Source of the DNA: Arenicola marina
Lineage: Eukaryota > Annelida > Polychaeta > Arenicolidae
Assembly: GCA_964019135.1 (NCBI GenBank)
Contig: OZ025248.1
Span: forward strand, 12,407,574-12,471,573
Direction: 5' to 3'
DNA: 64,000 nt
Numbering within the stretch: the stretch's first letter is position 1; each line of letters opens with the position of its first letter. The notes under the pieces are model-generated. The model worked only from the letters and a program-made list of their open reading frames with translations, did not search any database and was not told the DNA's origin. The position numbers and the translations under genes were made by a program. Positions 1 to 8,815 of this stretch are shown piece after piece.

Positions 1-145
1 CAGGGCTGGCCCTGGCCGCACCAGACTGTCCCAAGCCCATGGCACTCATGATCCGGTCAGAGTTGTGCTTCAAGCAGATGGGTCACCCGACCAACACGAC
101 ACTGGTCGTCACACTGAGCGAGGAGGCGTGGAGGAACGCCTGCAG
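1..145 (+). CDS. 5'-truncated coding exon, unidentified and possibly secreted protein
   Basis: The frame starting at base 3 is open to the window edge and reads 47 full codons. It begins G-L-A-L-A-A-P-D-C, which could be the tail of a signal peptide, and contains three Cys (D-C-P, E-L-C-F, N-A-C), an N-T-T glycosylation sequon and a charged S-E-E-A-W-R segment. It ends at a consensus splice donor, CAG|GTAAAG, with GT at 146-147, leaving a phase-2 split codon. In the same frame TAA follows directly after the donor, which fits an exon end. A second frame starting at base 2 is also open across the exon, so the frame choice rests on protein-like composition. I do not recognise the family and found no partner exon downstream. 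It has no visible relation to the two Cys-rich genes further along. Confidence 0.4.
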
Positions 146-160
146 GTAAAGCATACCACT

Positions 161-200
161 AATGACATCATTAACGTCATTAACGTCATTAACGTCATTA
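161..200. repeat. Short tandem repeat, 9-bp unit ATTAACGTC
   Basis: Three perfect copies of ATTAACGTC follow one diverged copy (AATGACATC), with a partial copy at the end. The array lies just inside the intron after the donor at 146. Each unit contains an ACGTCA half-site like that of CREB/ATF factors; any regulatory meaning is speculative. Confidence 0.8.
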
Positions 201-586
201 TCTTATCTATATGTTAACTCGCCATCCCAAACAGTGCGTGGCGGCTTTATTGGAAGTCCTCCGTTATCTAATAGTGGCTGCTGTCGCGTTGTCATAAATT
301 GCTAGTTCTATATTAATAAAACGAAACTGTCTGCCTGTCTGTCCCACCTATGCACCCGCTGCATGCCCCAGCAGCCGCCTCGGGTGCGGACAATGCGGGA
401 TAAGCGAGAAGCGCCCTGCGACATTGCATGCAGCGGGTCAAATTACTGACATACCGTAACATTCGCGGGGTGGCTAGTGTACTATGGGGGATAGGAAGTG
501 ATGGATGAAGGTGCCATCCAGACAATTCAGACGGAGGAGACCGGGCCCGCTTTGAATGTGATCACATATCTGAAGATAGCCTGGTC

Positions 587-679
587 GGGGCGGGGGTGGG
601 TGGGGTATGAGGGTGGGCGGGGGTGGGTGGGGGATGAGGGTGGGCGGGGGTGGGTGGGGGAGGGGCGGGGGGGGGGGGC
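587..679. repeat. G-rich minisatellite, about 28-bp unit
   Basis: Three near-identical units built from GGGCGGGGGTGGGTGGGG plus a (T/G)ATGAGG spacer, ending in a pure G run. Many closely spaced runs of three or more G make G-quadruplex formation on the + strand plausible. The region around it (about 300-1036) is otherwise non-coding, with further long G runs near 917 and 983. Confidence 0.8.
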
Positions 680-1036
680 TCGGTTGGGGTGAGCGCCCTG
701 AAACAGATCCAGTACGAGAGACCCACATCAATAATGGAGTGGTCACCTAGGGTATAATTGTTACTATAATGGGCCTCCCGTCTCAAAATGGGAGGGTGTT
801 TAGGGGAACAACCCACCTGTTCAAGGGGCATTATGTAGGGGGCCTGACCGCCATCTCCCTCGTCAAGGGCCTTTGGTCTGCCATTGAGGAGGGGACGGGA
901 CGGGACGCCGAGTGGGGGGGGGGGGGGGGTCGATGAGCACAAGTAATCTGGCGGATCAAGGCGGCTAACTAAGAGGAAAGGAGGGGGGGGGGGGTGGAAC
1001 TAAGAAACTGACGACCGGGCGGGATGACCAGTCATT

Positions 1037-1236
1037 NNNNNNNNNNNNNNNNNNNNNNNNNNNNNNNNNNNNNNNNNNNNNNNNNNNNNNNNNNNNNNNN
1101 NNNNNNNNNNNNNNNNNNNNNNNNNNNNNNNNNNNNNNNNNNNNNNNNNNNNNNNNNNNNNNNNNNNNNNNNNNNNNNNNNNNNNNNNNNNNNNNNNNNN
1201 NNNNNNNNNNNNNNNNNNNNNNNNNNNNNNNNNNNN
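1037..1236. other. Assembly gap (200 N)
   Basis: Exactly 200 unknown bases, a round number typical of a scaffold placeholder rather than a measured length. The gap removes the far end of the inverted TIR element that resumes at 1237. Any open frame across it is meaningless. Confidence 0.99.
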
Positions 1237-1736
1237 GGATGTTTTCGTATCACTTTTGGATCACGAAAAGACCAAGTGTCTTCATTTCTGTAAGTTTTCT
1301 GTTTGAAGCGTTGCGCCAACGTTGTCACTCGGGGAGAATCCGTGTGACGTCATAATGCCTCGTTTTCGTAGGAAATACAAAAAAACGTTAGTTTCTCAGT
1401 CGTATTGTCCCGTTGTAACAAATATTCGTCATTGTCATGGCGCAAACGAATAAAAAATATGTCGTCTATCCGTTTTGTTAAGCCATATTTCTTAAATATT
1501 CTGAATCATATCGCTAGGCCTTCCGCAATGGACCCACCCCTCGGCGCCTGACTCTTGCGCAGGTAGTCTGGTTCCCGGTCTCTCTCTTTGCGTAACATAC
1601 ACGTCACGCCTACGTCACAGATAGTCAGCATACCAGTGTGCGCAGAGCTTCTAAACTCGTTCCGAACACGTGCTTCGTTTGTTTGTCCCCAAAATGAGTA
1701 AACCGGAAGTCTAAGCGAACGAGACTTTATAGCCCT
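1237..1736 (-). mobile_element. TIR DNA element (family 1), long copy cut by the gap
   Basis: Read on the - strand the element begins near 1736 with AGGGCTATAAAGTCTCG, then TTTTGGGGACAAACAAAC and CACGTG. It continues about 230 bp almost identically to the + strand copy at 2841-3282. It then carries roughly 200 bp more, which the 2841 copy lacks. Its last visible stretch (1240-1290) reappears inside the copy at 2443-2842. It therefore looks closer to the parent element, of which the other two are internal-deletion derivatives. Its right end is lost in the gap. No transposase frame is visible, so it is non-autonomous as seen. Confidence 0.7.
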
Positions 1737-1745
1737 ATAGAACAA

Positions 1746-2303
1746 TTGATTTATATTGATATGGTTCCCATAGAAACAACCAAGGAAACAAAGAAAGATA
1801 TGGAGTTTTCAATACAAAGTGTTGCAACGCATCCTTCCTACAATTTTTTCTCTCGACAAAAACAGGCATTTCTGAAAACGACGAATGTTATTTTTGCAGC
1901 ATTTGAGCATTTGTTTTGGGGATGTACATTTGTGGGAGACTTCTGGAATGATGTAATTCGCGTGCTACAACCATATATTAACTTTAATGTTAATGAGAAG
2001 AATGTTCTACTAGGTGTAACACAAAAGTCACAAGCCATTGCGAATCATGTTTTCTCGTTAGGTAAGCAGTATATCTAGGCGACAAAATGTGAAGGAGGCT
2101 CGTTAAGGAGTCCCACTTTTCACAATAGATTAGAGGCTATATATATGTTAGAATGCAATGGTTCTCATCTAAATGACAAGGCAAAATGGGCCAGATTACA
2201 TTGATTTTTTAATACGGTTTAAGCACTTATATTGAGTGTTTCAATGTGCTATCCGGATTTCCTATTCGGTTTGAAATAATAAAGAAAAAAAAAGAAAAAA
2301 AGA
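1746..2303 (+). mobile_element. 5'-truncated LINE 3' end (L1/Tx1-like ORF2 C-terminus)
   Basis: The + strand frame ending at 2078 contains E-H-L-F-W-G-C-T-F-V-G-D-F-W-N-D-V, the zinc-knuckle-like 'HLFW.CPFV..FW' motif near the C-terminus of many L1/Tx1-type LINE ORF2 proteins. Further on come L-L-G and a V-F-S-L-G-K-Q-Y-I segment matching the usual '...LAKKYIY' region. A TAG stop at 2076-2078 interrupts the frame, which otherwise runs on to a TGA at 2202-2204 with a LINE-like tail (K-A-K-W-A-R-L). An A-rich tail (AATAAAG followed by A/G-rich sequence, about 2277-2305) marks the 3' end. This is a dead copy with only the last ~0.55 kb left, sitting between pieces of TIR elements. Confidence 0.75.
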
Positions 2304-2307
2304 AGAA

Positions 2308-2443
2308 TTCGGTTGTCTCATGAAGCACTGTCAATGTCAGGCGATCTAATGTGCTGCAACGTTTTCCATGTCGTATGGCGTAATAATCATCACGACTCGT
2401 ATGTCTGCACGTGGTATCTATGGTTACATAACAACGCTCCTTA
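2308..2443 (+). mobile_element. Fragment of TIR element family 2
   Basis: Starts CGGTTGTCTCATGA right after the LINE A-tail and ends ACAACGCTCCTTA. The same segment occurs inside the longer copies at about 6176-6306 and 21583-21722, at roughly 85-90% identity by eye. It is cut off on the left by the LINE and on the right by the family 1 element starting at about 2443. It is a fossil piece without coding potential. Confidence 0.7.
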
Positions 2444-2842
2444 TAGAGCTATAAAGTCTCGTTCGATTAGACTTCCGGTTTACTCATTTTGGGGACAAAC
2501 AAACGAAGCACTTAAATTAAGAAACTTGGTCTTTTGGTGATCCAAAAGTGATACGAAAAGCCCGGGTGCAGGGCTAAATTTAGAACGTTATTTTTAGCTT
2601 TCGAGTGTTTTGAAGACGGATTTTTCCTTGTGTATTCACAAAGTTCTGCGCTTCATCGCCTCCAAATATTTTAACGTATATCTCCCATAGCCATGTTGAA
2701 TGAAATGGTACTCATAGTCTTTAGAATAAACCTGGAAATAAATTGACTTATAGCTGCCTATACTTCAACATGGAGCACGTGTGTTTGTTTGTCCCCAAAA
2801 CTGAAGTCTCGCAGCCCGATCGCGAGAACTGTATAGCCCTAT
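2443..2842 (+). mobile_element. TIR DNA element (family 1), deletion derivative 1
   Basis: The left end reads TAGAGCTATAAAGTCTCG followed by TTTTGGGGACAAACAAACG. The right end reads GCGAGAACTGTATAGCCCTA, preceded by the inverted block GTTTGTTTGTCCCCAAAAC. Only about 70 bp of the left part seen in the 2841 copy is kept. It then jumps to the segment shared with 1240-1290 in inverse orientation and on to a right half of about 180 bp shared with 3100-3282. It abuts the next element at the palindrome GCCCTATAGGGC (2837-2848). Confidence 0.75.
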
Positions 2843-3282
2843 AGGGCTATAAAGTCTCGTTCGCTTAGACTTCCGGTTTACTAATTTTGGGGACAAACAA
2901 ACGAAGCACGTGTTGGGAACGAGTTTAGCATCTCTGCGCACACTGGTATCCTGACTATCTGTGACGTAGGCGTGACGTGTATGTTAGGAAAAGAGAGAGA
3001 CTGGGAACCAGACTACCTGCGCAAAAGCCAGGCGCCGAGGGGTGGGTCCATTGCGGAAGGCCTAGCAATATGATTAAGACTATTTAAGAAATATAGCTTC
3101 ACAAATATTTTAACGTATATCGCCCATAGCCATGTTTAGTAAAATGGTACTCATAGTCTTTAGAATATACCTGGAGAGAAATTGACTTATAGCTGCCTAT
3201 ACTGTAACATGGAGCACGTGTGTTTGTTTGTCCCCCAAACTGAAGTCTCGCGGCCCGATCGCGAGAACTGTATAGCCCTATA
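2841..3282 (+). mobile_element. TIR DNA element (family 1), deletion derivative 2
   Basis: A complete-looking element of about 440 bp. The left terminus is ATAGGGCTATAAAGTCTCG and the right terminus (reverse complement) is CTATAGGGCTATACAGT. Each end has the subterminal sequence GGGGACAAACAAAC and a CACGTG about 45-60 bp in. Left half: same as the - strand copy at 1504-1736. Right half: direct repeat of 2663-2842. No coding frame is visible. The terminal A/T (TA-type) duplication and short TIRs suggest a Tc1/mariner-type or P-like MITE, but the superfamily is not proven. Confidence 0.75.
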
Positions 3283-4422
3283 GTAATATATATCGAGGTC
3301 ATAATTGACTATTTGACCATTTACTGCCGCTGAGCTAAGAGCATAACATGAAATCCGTACCAGGCAGAATGTCATATATTGCTCACCCTTTCCAAATCTC
3401 TTTTAATCTGAATCCCCCCATAAAATGGAGCGTATTATTACATTACAATGTTGCTCGCGCGCTATCATTTTGACCGAATATTTATGTGCAGTCGTGAGTA
3501 TTATATTGTCTTCTTTAGGATTGGCTAAATGGGAACTCTTGTTATGGCCCTCTCTCCCACCCTCCACCACCCTACCGCCCTGTATCCTGAGAGACACCCC
3601 CTCCCACCACTCTTCTCCACCCTCCACCACCTTAATGCCCTGTATCCTTAGAAACACCCCCTCTCACCCTTCTCCCTCCGCCACCCTCCACCACCTTAAC
3701 GCCCTGCATCCCGTCAAAGGTTGCTCTTAAAACTAGGCCAACCATAAGCATCGCAATTTAGATGCGACTGAGGGTAGGATAGTAGCAAAGGTAGAGTGCG
3801 CCTGAAAGTGGTGGTTAGTGAAGGTGGGGCGCGAATTAGCGTTGCATGGGAAGGGGTCAATGGGGGGTATAAATATAGCGTGTGTTGGGTTGTGGTCGTA
3901 TGTGATATGGTGTAGGGTGACCTAGGGTGAGGTTATGGACCTATTCTTCTATTAACCAGATCCTTGATCCGTGCCAGGTCCGTGCCAGGTTCATATTGAT
4001 TGTGTTTGTTTTTAGGGTTGTTCGGAGACCAGTCATCGAAGGCTGTCCTCATCTCCACAAATCAGCCACTCACCATTGGTCATTATTAAGGCTATCAGCC
4101 CTGAGATAACAGCTGCCCACTTTTTCCTGGTGTATACAGGTGACGTTTCCCTGGGTAAAAGTAGAACAACACGACGAAAACAACCAGTCTCTGAGTTAGT
4201 TCAATAACAGATGCGCAGGCCAAGACGGTTTTGTTCTAGGGAAGCATGACAAGTTATATTATAAGCTGTCCTCGCAAGCTTAGATTATCAGCTGCAGTGA
4301 CTGGAAATATACCCCAGCACAAGGTTACCCATGACCAGTGGGGGATCCAGTGTTGATAATGAGACACGGTTTGACGGAAAATATCTTATTGCCATCGCCC
4401 AATCAAAACAATTATCCAATAG
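3283..4422. other. Non-coding interval, no gene seen
   Basis: Contains a C-rich stretch (about 3545-3715) in which CCCTCCACCACC and GCCCTG(T/C)ATCC recur three times at a spacing of roughly 60 bp, a degenerate short tandem repeat. The rest appears unique. Open frames here are short and low-complexity. Confidence 0.6.
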
Positions 4423-4690
4423 TAGGGCCCCAGAGGGGCTTTTTCGACACGGCGACAGGGCGATTTCTAAAATCGACAACGCGACATTGGGGCTGTCTTA
4501 GAATCGACATGCGACATAAGACTTAGCGACACGCGAAATGGAACTTTTCTTAAAATCGACACGCGACATGGACCTTTTGTTAAAATCGACACGCGACATG
4601 GACCTTTTGTTAAAATCGACACGCGACATGGACCTTTTCTTAAAATCGACACGCGACATGGCTACCCCCCCCCCCCCCTCAGGGGCCCTA
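4423..4690. mobile_element. Short TIR element enclosing a minisatellite
   Basis: The left end TAGGGCCCCAGAGGGGC (4423-4439) and the right end, whose reverse complement is TAGGGCCCCTGAGGGGG (4674-4690), match at 15 of 17 positions in opposite orientation. Everything between is the 30-bp tandem repeat. The layout is that of a MITE whose interior consists of tandem repeats. No clear target duplication is visible. hAT-like termini are a guess. Confidence 0.55.
4461..4665. repeat. 30-bp minisatellite inside the TIR element
   Basis: Core AAAATCGACACGCGACATGG followed by a C-C-T-T-T-T-(G/C)-T-T spacer. The last four copies are nearly identical with a 30-bp period. About three copies on the left side (from 4461) are more diverged. 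It ends directly before the poly-C run of the right terminus. Confidence 0.85.
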
Positions 4691-5469
4691 ATAATCTCTC
4701 TGTAGCTTGCTGGCGCCTTTTAAACTACAAGTATACAATGATTATAAAACTGATCGTTTTTCAAAAGGGGGTTTCTGTGCTTCAGTTATATAGTTTTGAA
4801 TTGTATGATTTTGGGGCCGTGGTGGACTACGCTGACGTGTTGTCCCGACGGTGATCTGTTTTCCTCATCGAAGAACTGACAAAAGATTCGGTAAGCTAAT
4901 TGTCTATAAATTGGGCTTTAATTTAGACTAAGGTATGTTTACTCAATGAGTTTCACTTTCAGTTAAGCTGGCAATACTCTATAATTGGGATGTTTTTTTG
5001 TGAATGAGATACAGTTATCGCTGTTGACTTCAGCAAGCGGTCAAATATCGTGTGTTGTTTGGCATGGTGACAGCATGCAATGATTCGTGCATGTTTGGCG
5101 ATGCTTTAATTATTGCTATTTATTTAGAATCATTAACGGCGCACCTACGCAGGATGCTGGTCACCCTCATTTAAAAAGTAGAGTGGCCTCCCTTTAGAAA
5201 TACGTACCCTCCGCCTAAAACTCTTCTAAAGTTCTCTTTTATTTGTCATGAAAAGAATCCCCCCACCCCATACACACACACACCCACCGGCATGGCTAAA
5301 CTACTACTGCAAAGACTTCAATTATTTTCATTAGTACTCACAGGTATAATATTGACGTTTACCAGATACAACACGGATATGTGAATTAAATGTATTATTT
5401 CGGCGGGAAGCCCAACCTTTAACAGGGTAAGCGCGAGTTCCCAAGGGGGGAAGGTTGCCCGCCCCCTAG
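4691..5469. other. Non-coding interval, nothing recognised
   Basis: AT-rich and apparently unique, with a short CA/CCA tract (about 5270-5287). No supported gene. The poly-G/poly-C runs at its borders belong to neighbouring elements. Confidence 0.55.
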
Positions 5470-5568
5470 ATCCGCCCCTGCTACTACGATGGCGGAGACT
5501 TTCGAACCGGTCGGCGCGGCCAGCGTCTTGAACGTTTTCCCTTTCCTGCGGTACCTCCCAAAGGACTT
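5470..5568 (+). pseudogene. Possible cytochrome P450-like exon fragment
   Basis: The frame containing the ATG at 5489 reads M-A-E-T-F-E-P-V-G-A-A-S-V-L-N-V-F-P-F-L-R and then Y-L-P-K-D-L. The motif N-V-F-P-F-L-R-Y-L-P resembles the '..D.FP.LRYLP' segment found in CYP1/CYP2-type P450s. A pyrimidine-rich CCCGCCCCCTAG precedes it as a possible acceptor and GTAAGA follows at 5569 as a good donor. Against this, only about 15 residues match, no neighbouring P450 exon was found, and TAGATCCGCCCCTG at its start resembles the end of a transposon. It is either a relic or chance. Confidence 0.22.
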
Positions 5569-5910
5569 GTAAGAAAAACCGGGGGAACTCTCAGGGGGGG
5601 GGGGGGTACTGCGCAGATGTACCTTGTGTGTTTTTAACCCACAAAATGTAGGATACAGTACAGACAAACAGAGTACGCAGAAAAGAAAATATATCCTTTT
5701 TTTTTTCTCAAATGACAATAATATAGTTACACAATACAAGTAAAAACCAACAAAACACATGGATCGTATATATTAGTATTATAGATTGCAAACGATGCAT
5801 ATGTACCATAACACAGCGTTAGTTCATATAATGGGTAATTTTCCATTGCTATTATGTGATATGACCTCGTTTCAATGCAGATCACCGAGTGCAGGCACTT
5901 ACAGGATATA

Positions 5911-6710
5911 ATAGGGCTGTACAGTCACTTCGGGATCTTATCGAGACCCCACGAGACAGGGATACCTATGCTCTGCGTCAATGCCTAGCATCAACGGCCT
6001 GTACGTGCTGCCTACCTTCCGGTTGTTTGCCTTCACTCGCCTCACACACAAGATCGGCTAAAGCTGTCCTTGGAAGCACAAATAACCACTGAAGTTATGT
6101 GCATATCCGAATTATAACCATCCGAGTAGATTTATGTCATGTATGAGCGGTTAGGCAGTTGATAAACCAGAATGCGGTTGTCTCATGAGTGACTGTCAGT
6201 GTCAGGCGATCTAACGTGTTGCGCGGCGTTTTCCATATCGTATGACGTAATAATCATGACGCGCGTGTCTGCGCGCGGTATCTATGGTTACGTAACAACG
6301 CTCCTTATATGGACTGAGCAGGCGAGGACAATGGTGCTCCGTTTGTCGTACAACTGTAAACGTACGATGATTTGGCTCCAAATTCAACGCTTCCAACACT
6401 CTCATCGAACGGACCACATGCATTATGGAGAGATAAATGTCTTATCTTTAATTATATTATGATTTTATAGTTAGCCATGCCTGGACCAAAGCAAACCAAA
6501 AAATAGTTTCACACCCACTCGATTCTTCACGCACAAACCGCGCAGCCGGCCGGTTCCCAACACTAAAACGTTGACTACAATGAGTGCGAGTCACGCAGTT
6601 GCAGCAAGGCACCCGCGTGATGCGCACTCGTTCTAAGAGCACGTGTTTTTTTGTTGGTCCCCAAAAGACCTAAACCGGAAATAGAACCCGCGAGAACTGT
6701 ACAGCCCTAT
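5911..6710. mobile_element. TIR DNA element (family 2), about 800 bp
   Basis: The left terminus ATAGGGCTGTACAGT (5911-5925) and right terminus ACTGTACAGCCCTAT (6696-6710) are perfect 15-bp inverted repeats. Next to the right end are CCGGAAATAGAAC, GTCCCCAAAAGACC and CACGTG, mirroring the subterminal features of family 1. The segment from about 6110 to 6710 is shared with 21510-22124, and 6176-6306 with 2308-2443. No transposase frame is visible. Flanking AT/TA bases suggest a 2-bp target duplication, but the exact boundary is ambiguous. Confidence 0.7.
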
Positions 6711-8590
6711 AACACATTTTTACCGGGGCTACGGCAAATTATGTTATAGCGAGCGCAAGCGAGCTTCTAAGGTAACATGTCATGCATGCATATTCAAAGT
6801 CCATTTCAAGCATAGGCTTAGGACTTTCATTTCGCGAAAAAAAAACATGAGACGTTTTCGGATTCGGAGTAAATATCAGCTGTACATAAATATATTCAAG
6901 CAAAGAGAGGTCGAAGTCTGTTATGTCATGTCTTTAATAATTAAAGAAGCTGCCCCACAAAATTAACGAATAAATTATTCAATGTGAACACTGGATGTAT
7001 ACTTCAAATTAAAGCTAATTTATAAGCGACGGGCTAAATGTCTGTTGCCAAGCGGAGCGCTCTTGGTGACCGCTAATCGGCTGATGTCATAATGAGTAGT
7101 TGTGATGTCAAAATGTTATCAATATGACGTCACAATAGGAGTTCCTAAGCAACCGAATGATATACTACAAGCACGTGCATGGTATCCGCCAAAGATATTC
7201 TTTATGGCAAGCCGAAGTGAGATTAGTTTTGAATATTAATCTAGATGTATCCCCTCGGAATATCTGAATTAATAAATATACGCTCGCATTTTTTAGGTCG
7301 CACCTAGACTCTATGCATATTATATGACGTATTAATCCACGGAGGACGAAGTTATGTGAACGGACGAGATTATGTTACTCATTATGTTATCTATAAAAAC
7401 ATTATTTTCTGTCAGCCACTTTTAAAAGGCTTGGTGCCTGGCAATGGCAATGGTGCCTATACATCTAAGTTCGTTATATGTAAGCTCACCAGCATTGTTC
7501 GGAATAAATAACAAGACCATTTGCTGAAACGACCTTTTTTGGCCAAAATGGTGCATATCGTATGGTAAAATGTGGCTTTCTTGTGTGCTACGTCATCAAG
7601 ATTCTGACATTGCTGCCTTTTTTTATACCACATGGTCAGAAATCTATTTCTTACGGAATACATCCACACGATCAGGCAATGGATGCAGGAAGCTTCTCCA
7701 AGAAATACTGAAATCGGTATAGGCTTCCAATCACTGGAGGGCGCATTCACCTCCGGTTCGCAACCCAGGCCAGGTGGCGCTGCGGCGTGCCAAGACCACG
7801 AATTTTATTTCACCAGGCGGTAAGACAGTATCCACAATTCTAACATGGATTCGGATTCATGAGCAAATACCTGCGTTAGCTGTTTTGTATGTTTTATAAT
7901 GATATCTGGATTTTTAAAGATATTAAACGCAATAGTATAACGATATTGCAACTCCAGTGTGAATTATATGGTTGTTTATGTGATTTGGCTTACTTATGAG
8001 AGGACTCGAGTGCATACTTTAAAATGGGGCTTATTGGTACAAGCGAGATATTGCAAAACTGTAGCATACATCTAAACATTTTCGTGTATACGCAGAACAC
8101 AAGGCATATTTTCCCCTCGCCTCCATGATTTTTGAGTCCTTTGAAGTAAAGTGGCACCCGTATGCACGGCTCATTTGTAGGCAGACGGTACCATTGCTCA
8201 CCCCTCTTGGCCAAAGGACATAGCGAGATCATGACTACGTATCCAGGTATGATAACAGTGTCACGTGTTAGAGTAGAGGGTCTGAAGTCCGCCTATAGAC
8301 GGCAGGGGCGGGGGGGAGTTGGGTGGGGGCGTTGTGTGCGTATGTGGGTGGGGGCGGGGGCGGGGAAGAAAGGATGGGCGCAGTCAAGTCCGTCGGTTCT
8401 ATACCGATAGCAAAATAATATCAAGTCTACCCATACATCGCCGTGCCGCTGTCTGTTAGTCTGCCGGTATCTTCTTCTGCGTACGCCTCTCGCATCATTC
8501 GCCACTATCATCCGCGAGAAGAGAGCAGCGGCGAGCCGGCAGGGAGTCACCAGCTCACCAGGGGGCGATAGGGTTGCTCAGCTGGTTGCC
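6711..8590. other. Non-coding interval upstream of gene A
   Basis: Mostly AT-rich unique DNA. TATAGCGAGCGCAAGCGAGC near 6745 has a near-inverse counterpart (GAGCTCGCTACGCTCGCTAT) near 21319, so it is probably a dispersed repeat end. From about 8280 the sequence turns GC-rich with G-rich Sp1-like boxes (8308-8370), which may belong to the gene A promoter. No TATA box is evident. Confidence 0.45.
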
Positions 8591-8677
8591 TAAGCAGCGA
8601 GGGGGCCTCCACCTGGAGCGTACGTCGGCTGTCTGGGCGGTGTCACAGTGGTTTTACGGGCGACAGGCCTGGCTGAG

Positions 8678-8815
8678 ATGATGGCCCGCTGGTCTGGGAG
8701 CCGCCCATCGGTGGCGCCAGGAGCGGTGGCGCTAACGGTGGTGCAGGTGGTGCTGGCGGTGCTGGCGGGGTCAGCCACAGCCGGCTTTCTTCCTGGAGGC
8801 GGGATCGCCGCTGAG
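8678..8815 (+). CDS. Gene A exon 1: signal peptide of a prokineticin/colipase-like secreted protein
   Basis: Two ATGs in tandem (8678, 8681) open a 46-codon exon. The second has G at +4, and an in-frame TAA at 8591 shows that the coding region does not start far upstream. After a short R/S/P-rich lead comes a hydrophobic core (V-A-L-T-V-V-Q-V-V-L-A-V-L-A-G) ending S-A-T-A, a good signal peptidase site, then G-F-L-P-G-G-G-I-A-A-E. The donor GAG|GTCAGT (GT at 8816) leaves phase 0, matching the phase-0 acceptor of exon 2 at 13546. Gene B has the same exon plan, which strengthens the call. The ATG choice between 8678 and 8681 is open. Confidence 0.65.

Noticed and set aside
1024-1328. Open frames across the N run
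   Set aside because: Created by unknown bases only.
4336-5480. A hAT-type element bounded by CAGTGGGGGATCCAG (4336) and TAGATCCGCCCCTG (5480)
   Set aside because: The ends look like hAT-type termini, but the flanking 8 bases do not match and the interior contains another complete TIR element; the pairing is unproven.
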